64,000 nt of DNA from Plotosus lineatus (GCA_024760905.1 CM045729.1:3175163-3239162); one strand, 5' to 3'; shown: positions 1-14,000, counted from the stretch's first letter. Made by a program: numbers and translations. The notes: generated by a model not told the origin, from the letters alone.

Positions 1-455
1 ATGGACGGTGGGGCTGATGGAGAATGGACAGTGGGACTGATGGAGAATCGATGGTGGGATTGGTGGAGAACGGATGGTGGGAATGATGGAGAAGGGATAA
101 TGAGACTGTTGGAGAATGGATTTTGGGACTGACAGAGAACAGATTATGGGTACGATGGAGAAGGGATGGTGGGATTGATGGAGAACAGATTGTGGGTATG
201 ATGCAGAACAGTTGGTGGGACTGAGGGAGAATGGTTGGGGAGACTGGTGGAGAATAGATGGCGGAAATGATAGATAAGGGCTGGTAGGACTTATGGAGAA
301 AGATGGTAGAAATGATGGACAAATGATGGTCAGACTGGTGAAGATTGGATGGTGGAACTCATGGAGAAAGGATGGTGAGACTGATGTAGAACGGATGGTG
401 AGAATGATGTAGAATCAACGGTTGAAAACAGACTGTGGAATGGATGGAGAATGGA
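1..455. repeat. G-rich minisatellite upstream of racgap1
   Basis: A degenerate tandem array of units of roughly 25-30 bases built around the words ATGGAGAA, GGATGGTGGGA and CTGATGGAGAA, repeated from the left window edge to about 455. The plus strand is strongly G/A-rich. No coding potential is seen; the array may begin before the window. Confidence 0.8.
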
Positions 456-580
456 CTGTGGGAGAAACCCAGAGTACCTGGAGGAAACCTGGGGAGCACA
501 TGCAAACTCCCTATAGAAACCCCCTCACTGAGCCCGGGACTCGCAATAAGGCAGTCCTGATCACCACTACACACCTTTTT
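456..580 (-). mobile_element. Partial tRNA-derived SINE (Mermaid-like), minus strand
   Basis: On the minus strand this carries the fish-SINE words for the tRNA-related head, the GTTTGCATG region and the GGTTTCCTCC region, here seen inverted as ACATGCAAACTCC and GGAGGAAACC. It is the head-to-middle part only. It lies head to head with the fuller plus-strand copy at 598-955. Confidence 0.65.
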
Positions 581-597
581 TAATATAAAAACAAACA

Positions 598-955
598 GGT
601 GGCATGGTGGTGTAGTGGTGAGCAAGTCTGCCTCACAGCAAAAAGGTCCTGGGTTCGTTTCAAAGCCTGTGTGTTCCTGTGTGGAGTTTGCATGTTCTCC
701 CCGTGCTTGTGTGGGTTTCCTCCGGGCTCTCCGGTTTCCTCCCACAGTCCAAAAACATGCACAGTAGGTTAATTGACCGTTCGAAATCTCCCCCAGGTGT
801 GAATGTGAGTATAAATGGTTGTGTGAGTGATGGCCCTGTGATGGCCTGGCAAGCTGTCCAGGGTGTACCCCGCCCTTGCCCAGAGTTGGCTGGGATCGGC
901 GCCAACCTTCCCGCAACCCAAATTAGGATTAAGTGCTTCAGAAATGAATGAATAG
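598..955 (+). mobile_element. tRNA-derived SINE, Mermaid-like
   Basis: The head GGTGTAGTGG (box A-like) and GGTTCG (box B-like) is followed by the typical teleost SINE body with GTTTGCATGTTCTCCCCGTG and GGTTTCCTCC, then a tail ending in AGGATTAAG and a short AATGAATGA run. The family name is from recall of the fish SINE consensus; class assignment is firm, family name less so. Confidence 0.75.
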
Positions 956-1214
956 ATCATTTGAACAACTTTCATGAAAGAAGTTATATTTATGAATGAT
1001 GTATTAGTTGCCATGTCGATGATGTCATGATGTCTTGTAAACTGCATTTTAAATTACGTCTAAAGTAGCGAAATTATAGACACGCCTCTCTCGCTCTCCT
1101 CTCGGAGTCTTTACTGTAATCAACTCGTCGCTCTAAGCCCCTCGTTATTTTCTATGCATGCTTCAGTTTTAACTTTATTAGCATCGTGATTGTGCACAAA
1201 TTGCTCGTATAGAG

Positions 1215-1278
1215 ACAGGGAGACAGAAAGATAAAGAGAAACAGAGAGACAGAGAGAGAGAGCAAGAGATAGAGATAA

Positions 1279-1317
<39 letters not shown>

Positions 1318-1337
1318 AAGAGATAGAGATAAAGACA

Positions 1338-1393
<56 letters not shown>

Positions 1394-1548
1394 GAAAGAA
1401 AGAGAGAGAGTCTGAGGACAAGAGTGATAGAGAGTCTGAGACGGTGAGAGATGGAGTCTGGGGAGAGAGATAGAGAGTCTTTGAAGAGGTGGTGAGAGAT
1501 AGTCTGAGAGAGAGAGAGAGAGAGAGAGTCGGAGAGAGAGAGAGTCTG
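1215..1548. repeat. GA/CT microsatellite-rich tract
   Basis: Long runs of (GA)n broken by GACAGA and AAGAGATAGAGATAAAGAC units. A duplicated block of about 65 bases (AGCAAGAGATAGAGATAAAG) occurs at about 1261 and 1315. Serine/leucine-rich reading frames here are artefacts of the repeat. Confidence 0.85.
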
Positions 1549-1889
1549 GGGAGAAGGGGGTGAGCGAGTCTGTAGGAGAGAGGGGGGTGCTCTGTATTAA
1601 ATTGTCTGACTGCCCTCTAATGGTCACTGTTGGAACAGCAGTTCTTGCGCACAAAAAACACAACATACTAGTACATTTAAAACAGAAAGTATGTAATATT
1701 ATAGGAGAAGACAAACACACAAACAAAATTAATTAACTAATTAATTTAACAAACAATGCTTCGGTGAAAAGTTTTTTGTTTTGAAATTGTCTTTGTGTTA
1801 TTTTTGCTGTTGTTGTTGTTTAGTTGTTATTAATAATAATATTATAATATTCATATTGTTATTGTCAATATTATGATGTGAAATGTAAA

Positions 1890-2114
1890 AGCACGTGGTA
1901 TGTGATGGTCCAATGAGAACGCTGTTTGAGTTGAACGGATGTAAAATTGAGAACGTGAACCCTGATTGACACCCGCGTGGGGTTTACTTGACCCCGGAAG
2001 TGATTTGTATATCGCGTGGACGAAACACTTCTTCTTCGTCATTGGTTGAGGGTCTGTGGCAATGACGTTGGTAGTCGATGCTGGTGGTGAGGTCGGTGTT
2101 GGTCGCAGTGCATC
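1890..2114 (+). promoter_or_regulatory. Probable racgap1 promoter and 5' UTR region
   Basis: This is the least repetitive DNA immediately upstream of the racgap1 start codon. It contains a CCAAT box at 1910-1914 and an inverted CCAAT (ATTGG) at 2041-2045; CCAAT boxes are common in G2/M cell-cycle promoters. A clear CHR element or TATA box was not identified, so the transcription start cannot be placed. The call rests mainly on position. Confidence 0.35.
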
Positions 2115-2196
2115 ATGGGAGAGCAGTTCATCAGGGAGCTGCTGAGTCTGTGTTTCCACCGTTTAACTATAGAGCAGAACACACACTCTGAGCTCG
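2115..2196 (+). CDS. racgap1: racgap1 coding exon 1
   Basis: Encodes residues 1-28, starting [16 protein letters not shown]. It ends in phase 1 at donor GTAAGG. This N-terminus is divergent between RACGAP1 orthologues, so an upstream alternative start is possible but none is evident. Confidence 0.85.
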
Positions 2197-2228
2197 GTAA
2201 GGTGCACGCGCTGCCCCCCCCGCCCCCT

Positions 2229-2306
<78 letters not shown>

Positions 2307-3133
2307 TTCATTCATTTATTTTCTGAACTGCTTAATCCTAATGCGGTTCACGTGAGGCTGGGACCCATCTCAGCCTACTCTGGGCAAGGGCAGAGTACAC
2401 CCTGGACAGCTCGCCAGTCCATCGCAGGGCAGCAACATGCTGATGGCTATGTAGCTCCTCATTATGAAAGTCAGCAATGGTCCGTGTGAGACACGGCTGG
2501 CCTTTGATAACCCAGTTAGTGCACTGGGGAAACAGCAGCGACAACCTGGTGTCAGTGGGGCTTGAACCCCCGACCTTGGGATCAGTAATCAAGCACCTGA
2601 CCACCAGCTGAAAACTGTCTGTGTACATTCATATATTTAAACCCCTCTTTTGCCTCATTTGCCCAGGGCTGGTCGAGACAGGTGGATTAAGCACTTCAGA
2701 AAGTGAGAGTGTAATTGTTGTTTCCCCTCTCTGTCTGACTGTGTGTCTGTCTGACTGTGTGTCTGTCTGTCTGTCTGACTGTCTGTGTGTCTGTCTGTCT
2801 GACTGTGTAACTGTGTGTCTGTCTGACTGTGTGTCTGTCTGTCTGACTGTCTGTGTGTCTGTCTGTCTGACTGTGTAACTGTGTGTCTGTCTGTCTGTGT
2901 GTCTGTCTGTCTGACTGTCTGTCTGACTGTCTGTGTGACTGTGTGTCTGACTGTGTGCCTGTCTGACTGTGTGCCTGTCTGTCTGTGTGTCTGACTGTCT
3001 GTGTGACTGTCTGACTGTGTGTCTGTCTGTCTGTCGGTGTGACTGTCTGTGTGATTTTTTGTCTGTCTTTGTCTGTTTGGTTTCCCATTAGTTTATACAT
3101 AGACCGTCACACAATTCTCACAGCGTAAACCCC

Positions 3134-3164
<31 letters not shown>

Positions 3165-4533
3165 ACACTTTTGAAAAATGAATAAAAAGGTTAAAGATGG
3201 ACGGATTATTATTCCACACATGTAAGTTTAGTCAGTAGTTTTACTTTTTTATAAGCGATGGTGTACCTGGTACAGTTTGAGTGTGGTGTCCTCATCCTCC
3301 CCAAACTCTGAAGCTCTTTAGGTTGTTCTTCAGCGGGAGGTCTCCGCCGTTTCACCCGACACGACGTGTCAACCTTCAGAAATCACCTCCGAGAGGGTAC
3401 GGCCGACCGCGTGGAGGTTTTTAAAGATTGTGAATGAGAACCTCGTGTCACTTCTGCTTCTTCTTCCTCTTCTTTTCCTTTCGGTTGTTCCCTTCAGGGG
3501 TCGCCACAACAAATCATCTGCCTCCATCTCACCCTATCCTCTGCATCTTCTACTCTTACTCCAACTACCTTCGTGTCCTCCTTCACCACATCCAGAAATC
3601 GTCTCTTTGGTCTTCCTCTCGGCCTTCTGCCTGGTAGTTCCAACCTCAGCATCCTACTACCAATATACTCACTATCCCTCCTCTGTACATGTCCAAACCA
3701 TCTCAATCTAAATATCAATCTAATCTTGTGCCACGTACAACAATAAAATAATCAGTTCTGTGATGTTTGTTTATTTTTGGACTATGGAAGGATTCACTGT
3801 GGGCCCTGTATTACAATCTGACAGAGCGGTGTAGGTGACCCGGATCTGCCCTGCTGTCTCACGTGGAAGTTGATTACTGTGTATGTTGTTTGTTGTTTTG
3901 ATGATTTAAACAGCGGTGCTTATTGAGGTGGTGAAAAACTTTGAGGTGGTGAGGAAGAAATGGCTCCAAGCCGAACTGGACCTGAAGAAATATAAAGAGC
4001 TGCTGGTGAAATCCGACGTGTCTCGTGCCGCCCTGGACATCAAACTCAAACATGCCCGCAATCAAGTGGAGGTGGAGATCAAGAAACGCCATAAAGTCGA
4101 GGCTGACTATCAGTACCTGGTGCGACACGCCCAACTTCACCACCTGCTGAAATAATCCTCAACAATTTCAGCTTGAAACTGGGAGTACAGAGCAAAAACG
4201 TGTGTGTGTGTGTTTGTTTCCTGGAACATTTACAGGAACGTCAGATGCTCCTGATGACTGAAATTCTCACTCAGGACAGCAGATCCAGTGCCTGCCTGAA
4301 TGAGGAACAGCGGAACATGCTGGCCAGCCTTCATCACTGTGGAGCTAACACCACACAGCACAGGGGCAAACGGTACACCCACACACACCAAATGATACTG
4401 AACTGGATTGGACTGTGTACTGAATTACAGACACATTCAGGCACGACTCACAGAACATTATGAACTTGTACAACACTGCCCCCCAATGTTCATATAGAGC
4501 TACTGCATCCATGACATTTAACATATTTTCAGA

Positions 4534-4592
<59 letters not shown>

Positions 4593-5494
4593 TGTGTGTG
4601 TGTGTGTGTGGGGGACATCAGCAGGTCCACTGATAATGTTTGGACTTTTAATGCCACCCTGTTTAATGAATATCAGGTTATCTGTGATCGATGAGTCGTC
4701 CTTCCTGTCTCACTCTGACATCAGCTACGACAGGACGGATGATGACCTGGTGGGTTCCAGTGCCCAGAAATATTATTTATAAGGATATTAAAGTGATGTT
4801 TGGGGTCACATGGATGAAACCCCGTGGTTTGTGTTGGTAGGATGAAGACTGCGCGGCTGTCGTGAAGCCCCTGAAGTCGAGACCTCGGGAGAAGAGAGTG
4901 AGCGCTGTCAATTCTTTCCGTTTTTATGCTAACGCTCTTCTTCCTTTTTTTCCCTGATTTATCTTGAATGATATTTAGAGAGAGGGAGATTAACGTCCAT
5001 TTTCTTCTTGCGTACTCAGCGCTCATCCATGGGGCCGACCGTCGGACTTCCGATACAGAAGCGCGGGCGACAAGGTGGACGTTCTGGAGATCTACTCGGT
5101 ACGAGACCGTCTGAGAAGGTGGGTCGGTTTTGATAGTCGTATTTCAGTTTAAAAAGAACACACGTAAATTTTTAGAGGAATAAATGAAATGCTATAGGTC
5201 GCCGTGTGACATCACAGTGATGTTAGTGTGGCGATATGTGATGGGCATTGAGAGGAACGTTTGTGCGTGTCCGTGATTAGGAAACAGAGGCGACGGTGGT
5301 GACGGCATCAGTCACTACCCCTGATAATGGAGGTCAGATCTACATGGTGATTGATATCACTCAGGAAATGCCAGAGCCAATCAGAACGCGAACTGAGCTC
5401 CTCCCGTCTGTGAGCGGTGAGATGCGACTTCTGACCCCCACCTCGTTTATAAATCTTTTATTGGGTTAAAGAATGAATGCACACAATAAGGAGT

Positions 5495-5543
<49 letters not shown>

Positions 5544-8018
5544 TACAGAGCAGACATCAGTGTGGGTTCATTCTGAAATCAATGAGGCTGAGATGGATGA
5601 GACGAATACAGAACCCAACATTCCTCCATCATTCAGTCCCACTGTGGATCCTGACCTCCAACACGCAAACGTCCATAACATTGTCCAGCACTGCTTCCTC
5701 CCAAAAACCGTACAACTCTGTATCTTACTAGTGTTTCAGCCCCCATCCTCAATGTTCATGCATTACTCCCTGTCCGCTCTCTCTCTCTCTCTCTCTCCCC
5801 CTTCACTCCTCCTGATCCTCCCTCTCTCTCTCTCTCTCTCTCGCTCTCCTTTACTCCTCCCGATCCTGTCTCTCTGTTCTTTACTCCTCCCTGTCCTCTC
5901 TCTCTTTTCTTTACTCCTCCCTTTCCTCTCTTTCTCTCTTCTTACTCCTCCCTGTCCTCTCTTTCTCATTTACTTCTCACTGTCTTCCCTTCTTTACTCC
6001 TCCCTCTCTTCTTTACTCCTCCCAGTCCTCTCTCGTTTACTCCTCCCTGTCCCCTTTCTTTTGTTTACTCCACTAGACAGGAGGCTGAGCTGGAGGTAGC
6101 AGAGATGAAAATGTTGAGGTTCTCTTTGGGAGTAACGAGGATGGATAGGATCAGAAATGAGCACATCAGAGGGACAGCACATGTTAGATGTTTTGGAGAC
6201 AAAGTCAGAGAGGCTAGATTGAGATGGTTTGGACATGTACAGAGGAGGGATAGTGAGTATATTGGTAGTAGGATGCTGAGGTTGAAACTACCAGGCAGAA
6301 GGCCCAGAAGAAGACCAAAGAGAAGATTTATGGATGTTGTGAAGGAGGACATGAAGGTCGTTGGAGTAAGAGAAGAAGATAGAGAGGATGGGGTGAGATG
6401 AAGGCGGATGGTTTGCTGTGGCGACCCCTGAAGGGAAAAGCCGAAAGGAAAAGAAGTCTCCTCTCTGTCCTCTCTCTTTTCCTTACTCCTCCTTGTCCCT
6501 TCTCTATCTCTTCTTTACTCCTCTCTGTCTCCCCCTCTCTCTCTTCTATACTCCGGCTGTCCTCTCTCTTCTTTATCTGCCCTGTCCTCTCACACTCTTC
6601 TTTACTCACCCCTGTCCTCTCTCTGTTCTTTACTGCTCCCTGTCCCCTCTCTGCTTTACTTCACCCTGTCCTTTCTCTTCTTTACTCTGCCCTGTCCTCT
6701 ATTTGTTTATTCCTTCCTGTCCCCTCTCTCTTTCTTTACTCCACCCTGTCCTCTCTCTTTCTTTACTCCTCCCTGTCCTCTCTTTCTCGTTTACTTCTCC
6801 CTGTCTTCTCTTCTTTACTCCACCCTGTCCTCTCTCTTTCTTTACTCCTCCCTGTCCTCTCTTTCTCGTTTACTTCTCCCTGTCTTCTCTTCTTTACTCC
6901 TCCCTGTCCTCTCTTCTTTACTCCTTTCTGTCCTCTATTATTTACTCTTCCCAGTCCACTCTTCTTTACTCTTCCCAGTTCTCTCTTGTTTACTCCTGCC
7001 TGTCCCCTCTCTCTTGTTCACTCCTCTCTGTCCTCTCTCTTCTTTACTCCTCCCTGCCCCCCCTCCCGCCTTTACTCCTCCCTGTTCCTTCTCTCTGTCT
7101 TTACTCCTCTCAGTCCCTTCTCTGTCTCTTCTTTACTCCTCCCTGTCCTCTCTTCTTTACTCCTTTCTGTCCTCTATTATTTACTCTTCCCAGTCCACTC
7201 TTCTTTACTCTTCCCAGTTCTCTCTTGTTTACTCCTGCCTGTCCCCTCTCTCTTGTTCACTCCTCTCTGTCCTCTCTCTTCTTTACTCCTCCCTGCCCCC
7301 TCCCGCCTTTACTCCTCCCTGTTCCTTCTCTCTGTCTTTACTCCTCTCAGTCCCTTCTCTGTCTCTTCTTTACTCCTCCCTGTCCCTTCTCTCTCTTCTC
7401 TACTCCTCCCTGTCCCCTCTTGCTCTCTCTTCTTTACGCCGCCCTGTCATCTTTCTTCTTTATCTGACCTGTCTTCTCTTGTTTACTCCTCCCTGTCCTC
7501 TCTCACTCTTCTTTACTCACCCCTGTCCCTTCTCTCTGCTTTACTCCACCCTGTACTGTCTCTTCTTTACTCCTCTGTCCCCTCTCTCTGCTTTACTCCA
7601 CCCTGTCCTGTCTCTTCTTTACTCTGCCCTGTGCTCTCTTTCTTTACTCCTCCCTGTCCCTTCTCTCTCTCTTCTTTACTCCACCCTGTCCCTTCTCTCT
7701 CTCTTCTTTACTCCACCCTGTCCCTTCTCTCGCTCTTCTTTACTCCACCCTGTCCCTTCTCTCTCTTTTTTTCTCCTCCCTGCCCCCTCTATCTCCCTTC
7801 TTTACTCCGCCCTATCCCCTCTCTCGCTCTTCTTTACTCTGCCTTTCCTCTCTTTTTCTTTACTCCTCCCTGTCCCCTCTCTCTGTCTCTCTTCTTTACT
7901 CCTCCCTGCCCCTCTCTCTCTTCTTTACTCCTTCTTGTTCTCTCCTCTCCTTTACTCCTCCCTGTCCCCTTTTTTCTTCTTTACTCCTCCCTGTCCCCTC
8001 TTTCTGTTCATTACTCCT

Positions 8019-8060
<42 letters not shown>

Positions 8061-11000
8061 CTCTCTCCTTTACTCCACCCAGTCCACTCTCTATTCTTTA
8101 CTCCTCCCTATCCCCTCTCTCTCTTCTTTATTCCGCCTAGTCCTCTCTTCTTTACTCTGCCCTGTGCTGTCTCTTCTTTAATCCGCACTGTCCTCTCTCT
8201 CTTCTTTACCCCTCCCTGTCCCCTCTCTCTCTGCTTTACTCCGCCCTGTCCTCTCTCTTCTTTACTCTGCTCTGTCCTCTCCTCTTCTTTACTCCTCCTT
8301 GTACCCCCTCTCTTTTCTTCTTTACTCCTCCCTGTCCTCTCTCTCTTTCTTCTTTACTCCTCCCTCTCCTCTCTCTCTGTTCTTTACTCCACCTTGTCCG
8401 CTCTCTCTTCTTTAATCCTCCCTGCCCCCCTCTCTTCTTTATTCCGCCTAGTCCTCTCTTCTTTATTCTGCCTTGTGCTCTCTCTTCTTTACTCCTCCCT
8501 GTCCTCTCTCACTCTTCTTTACTCCCCGTCCTCTTTGTTCTTTACCCCTCCCTGTCCCCTCTCTCTGCTTTACTCCGCCCTGTCCTCTCTCTTCTTTACT
8601 CTGCCCGGTCCTCTCTTGTTTACTACTCCCTGTCCCCCCTTGTTTACTCCTCCCTGTCCCCCCTTGTTTACTCCTCCCTGTCCTCTCTCTTCTTTACTCC
8701 CCCTGTCCTCTCTTTCTCTTGTTTGATACTCCCTGTCCTCTCTCTTCTTTACTCCTCCCTGTCCCCCTCTCTCTTGTTTACTCCTCCCTTTCCCCCTTGT
8801 TTTCTCCTCCCTGTCCTCTCTCTCTTCTTTACTCCCCCTGTCCTCTCTTGTTTACTACTTCCTGTCCCTTCTCTCTTGCTTGCTACTCCCTGTCCCCTCT
8901 CTCTTGTTCATTCCTCCCTGTCCCCCTATCTCTCTCATCTTTTACTCCTCCCTGTCCCTTCTCTCTCTTTATTCCTCCCTGACCCCTCTCTTTGTCTTTC
9001 TTGTTTACTCCTCCCTGTCCCCTCTCTCTTCTTTACTCCGCCCTTTCCTCTGTCTTCTTTACTCTCCCTTGTCCTCTCTTGCTCTTCTTTACTCTGCCCT
9101 GTCCCCTCTCTCTCTTCTTTACTCCCCTGTCCCCTCTCTCTCTTTACCCCATCCTCTCTCTTCTTTACTCCTTCCTGCCCCTCTCTCTCTCTCTTCTCCT
9201 CCTATCTCCCTCCTCTCTCTCTTCTTTACTCTGCCCTGTCCTCTCTCTTCTTTGCTCTGCCCTGTCCTCTCTCTTTTTACTCCGCCCTGTCCTCTGTCTT
9301 CTTTGCTCCTCCCTGTCCTTTCTTCTTTACTCCTCCCTGTCCTTTCTTCTTTACTCCTCCCTGTCCTTTCTTCTTTACTCCTCCCTGTCCTCTTTCTTAT
9401 TTACTCCTCCCTGCCCTCTCTCTCTTCTTTACTCCTCCCTGTCCCTCTCTGTCTTCATTACTCTGCCCTGTCCTCTCTTGTTTACTACTCCCTGTCCCCT
9501 CCTTCTCTCTTGTTTACTCCTCCCTGTCCCCTCCCTCTCTCTCTTGTTTACTCCTCCCTGTCCCCTCCCTCTCTCTCTTGTTTACTCCTCCCTGTCCCCT
9601 CCCTCTCTCTCTTGTTTATTCCTTCCTGTCCCTTCCCTCTCTCTTGTTTACTCATTCTTGTCCCCGTCTCTCTCTTGTTTACTCCTCCCTCTCCCTCTCT
9701 GTCCTTTACCCCCTGTCCTCTCTCTCTCTCTTTTACTCCCCTGTCCTCTCTCTCTCTCTTGTTTGATACTCCTGTCCTCTCTCTCTCTTCTTTACTCCTC
9801 CCTGTCCCCCTCTCTCTTGTTTACTCCTCCCTGTCCCCTCTCTGTTTACTCCTCCCTGTCCCCTCTTGTTTACTCCTCCCTGTCCCCTCTTGTTTACTAC
9901 TCCATGTTCTCTCTTGTTCACTCCTCCCTGTTCTCTCTCTTCTTTACTCCCCCCATCCTCTCTCTCTTTACTCCTCCCTGTTCTCTCTTGTTCACTCCTC
10001 CCTGTCCTCTCTTCTTTACTCCCCCCTGTCCCCTCTCTCTTGTTTACTCCTCTCTGTCCCCTCTCTCTCTTTTGTTTACTCCTCTCTGTCCCATCTCTCT
10101 TCTCTCTCCTCTTTAGTCCTTCCTGACTTCTGATTGCCTTCTCCATATTTCCGTCTGCCGCTTTATCTTTCGTCAGTCTCTTCTGTCCCCCAACTGTCAT
10201 TTCTGTTATTTTCTCTCTATAACTGGTGTTGTCTCTCTCTCTGTCTCCTTCTTGTTCGTCTTCATTCCTCACTGTTGCTGTCTGGGTTTTCTCTTTTTTT
10301 TTTTTTTTTCTTTTTGCTGTCGCTCCTTGCCCTTCCCCTCTCTGTTACGCTTCTTGTTTTCTCCTCTGTACCTCACAGGTGATCCGTCCTGAGACGTGCA
10401 CTCCCTGTAAGAAGAGGATTCGCTTTGGGAAGGTGGCGGTGAAATGCAAGGACTGTCGTGTGATTGCTCATCCTGAGTGTAAACATCTGTGTGTGGAAAA
10501 ATGTAACCCTAACACTCAGGGAACAACTCACCCAAAAGCGGTAACACACACACACACACACGCACTCACACACGCACACGCACACACACACACAGTCCAC
10601 CAATGAATGATTATCAGGCAGGAAGACTAAAATGCTGTAGATGTGACTGGATGGAGGGAGAGGTCGTATTGCTTGTGTTTATTTTGCCTCATAGGAAACG
10701 CTGGAGAGTTTTTGTCCCTTAACTCCGCCCCTGATCCCAGCGCTGATCATTCAATGTGTGGAAGAAATCGAGCAACGCGGCCTTCAGGAGGTAAACACCT
10801 GAAGTAGTGATCCCACGCCACTGGCACGCCCCTGCTATCCTTTTTCTCTCTCCTTTTTATTAATTCATTTACTTCCTGTAATTTCAGTTCCGTTTTTAGT
10901 TTTGAGCTTTTTACTGTTGACATTGTCACAAAGTAGCTTTACACAGAAAAAGTAGGAGTTTATAAATTATAAAAAGAATTAAACATTTCCTATAACCCCT

Positions 11001-14000
11001 ACACATCCATAATGAGCATCACCCGCGGCGAAGGTTGCAAGAAAAACTCCCTCAGTAGATGCAAGGAAGAAACCTTGAGAGGAACCAGATCCAAAAGGGA
11101 AACCATCCTCATTTGGGTGGAACCATAAAAATACAAAACATATACAAGAATTTCATTACAGTCCAAAATGTGGTCCAGTTCGTTCTACAACTAAGTCCTA
11201 AATAATTCTGGGAAAAGAGTTTCTATCTTCAGCAGTGAAAAGTCATGTTCTCAGTCTGTTAGTGCACATTGGGATCCATTTAGATCTTCATCAGCAAGAT
11301 GAGAACTCCAGCCAACATCAGCACACCAGGACAGATCAGAGGACTCAGAAAGCAGAAGGATCAGGATCACCGGCATCACAGAAGCAGCATGTGTACTTCA
11401 ACAAAAACAGAAAGTCATGTTCACAGTCTGTTAATGCACATCTGGATCCAGTTAGAGCTTCATCAGTCCATTTCTCTCTCATCTTATACCTTCCTTTCTT
11501 TCTTCAGTATTTTTCTTTCCTTTAAATCCTTCGCTCTTTTTCTTCTCTGACCATTTTTCTTTGATTCTTTCATTTTTCTGACCTTCCTTTCTTTCTCTGA
11601 CCGTTTTCTTCATCTCCATTCTCTGTGTAAGGCATTTATTTCTCTTTCTCCTCTGTATTCTTTTTATCATTTGTCATCACCATTATGTTTTACAACCTTT
11701 TTTAATTTGATTCTTTTAATTTCTTTGTTCTTTTTTCATGATTTAAATGTAAAGCCTAGATGTGGATTTTTCATGTTTTGCTCAGTCCGTTCACATTGGT
11801 TCTCTTTTTGTCCGTCTTTCCTTTTCCGTCTTTTTCATTTATTCCTTCTATCGTGTGTGACTTGAGATTTATTAGGTTGGAAGTGTAGATTTGATGTTTT
11901 TAATGGTGTGTGTGCTCGCGCGTGTAGAAGGGACTGTACCGCGTGCCGGGAGGAGATCGGGCGGTGAAGGAGCTACGGGAGCGCTACCTTGGCGCTAAAG
12001 GTCCTCTCCATCTGCACAGAGTGGATGAGATTCATGTGGTGTGTGGCCTCCTGAAGGACTTCCTGCGGAAACTCCGAGAGCCTCTCGTCACCTTCAACCT
12101 TCACAGAACCTTCATGGAGGCAGCAGGTAACATTTCCGCACACTCACACCGTCGCTATTCCTGATCTCACACTTTAAGGATTTAACAGAATTATAGACAG
12201 AAGGGTTTCAATCAGGGTTCCGAGTAAATAAACATTCGATTGTTTGTTATGAAAATATTCTCCAGTTTCATGAATGAATTTGTACCTTTAAAAAAAAAAA
12301 AAGATGATATTGATGTTTTATTCAAATTGTTGTTGATTTTACACTAAAAGGGATTTAGAATTATAACGCAGGCCTCCTGTGCATCCTTTACGAATCTTAA
12401 CATTATGAGCATGTCCGCTTCACGGCAACAGTGCGAGTCTCGGGCCCGGCGAGGGCGATTCTGTGCTGTATGTATCCCCCCTCCTTCTACAGGTTCCCTC
12501 TGGGTACTCTGGTTTCCTCCCACAGTCCAATGATATTTTGGGCTCAGTGACCCAAATAAGATGAAATGATTTTGGTGAATGAAGGGGTTAAAGATGTGAA
12601 GTCATGGGATGGAGGTTTTAATTAATCTTTTTTTTTTTTTTTTGGCATTACAGGTCTACCTGATAAGATCTCTTAAAAAAAGTTTAGGGAATAACATTGG
12701 CGTGAACTCAGGATAACGGGGACGCTCAGGGCAGACACACGTAGACTTGAGGACCTCGGGGTCCTGGCGCTAACTTCAGATTCGTGCTCTAATCGTCAGC
12801 CCTCAGTATTTGTTTGAAAATGGTGAATTTCATCAGCTGTACGAGTTTCATCATGTTTTATTCCCAGTTCTGGGTCCGGACTGTGTTTGATTCTGATCCG
12901 CCCTGAACTTTATTTAGTCTTCAGAATTCACCCAGCGGTCTGTCTCCAGCCATCCGTTCTGAATCCTCAATAAGGACTGACACCTGAATCGCAGCTCTGA
13001 TGAGCCAAGTATGTAAATGAGGCTCCAGACATGTTTATTGTGTTTCTATATGTCTCTCTGGGACCGGAGCTGAAAGGAAGGAGAGAGGGAGGTGTGGCTT
13101 TGATGTCTGTGTCAGGAAAGAGGGTGTAGCTTGTAAATTCCTCATTAAAAAGGTGTGGCTTCATGATCCATTACAGATGGTATGTTTTATGTCTGTGGGC
13201 TAGTCAGAGAGGCGTGGCTTATCCGGATATATTAGCATAAAGAGGACATGGTTACGTCTCGTCCTGGCTTGAAGCGAATGTTTTTCTGGTTCTTCGTTTC
13301 TGCTGGCTGTCCCGGTTCTGACGAGCGACGAGAAAGAATCCACGAGAGCAGCCTTTCTACTGGACGCCAGTGTATAAATAACCCCACCCTTACCACAATA
13401 ACCCACTTTTATGCAGTAGGACAGCTGTGTGTCTCATTTCCCTGGAAACACGTTTCCTCCGTCTCTCACACTGCACATTACCCTGTCTGGCAGGACTGAG
13501 TGAAAGGGGGTGTGGCCTATGGGTCTGAGTGGAGGTGGTGTGGTCTATGGATTAATTTTTTTTTTTTTACCACTTTACCCTTGGTCTTAATTGACAGAAT
13601 TACCAGATGAAGATAATCGCTCAGCAATGATGATTCAGGCCATTGGCCAACTACCACAAGCCAACAGGCAGACACTCGCCTTCCTGATGCTCCATCTTCA
13701 GAGGTGACACCCCCACTCACACCACACACCCCCTCCCATCACACACTGGTTGAGGAAATAAATGGATTATGAAATTGAATTAATTATAATTGGAAATGAA
13801 TTTGTTCCCATGTGTGTTTTAACTACACTTGTTTGTGTAATTTTATTTATTTAGGTTGTAGTTTTCATGTATTACTGAATTGGGTGGTGAATATGGTTTA
13901 GGGTGACTCAGAGTCCTGAGTGTCAAATGGACCAGAATAATCTGGCTCGTGTCTTTGGACCCACCATCATCGGACACGGCATGTCGGAGCCGTCTCCCCT

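Noticed and set aside
1178..1726. 182-codon Ser/Leu-rich minus frame
   Set aside because: Driven by the GA microsatellite; no start context or homology.
4120..4155. Extension of racgap1 exon 2 to an in-frame stop ([11 protein letters not shown])
   Set aside because: Splicing at 4119 joins perfectly to ERQMLL in exon 3 and restores the conserved coiled coil.
6398..10126. Leu/Ser/Pro-rich open frames of 350-580 codons in three plus frames
   Set aside because: They come from a CT-rich tandem repeat whose unit contains no stop codon; the same composition is open in all three frames, with no domain and no splice logic.
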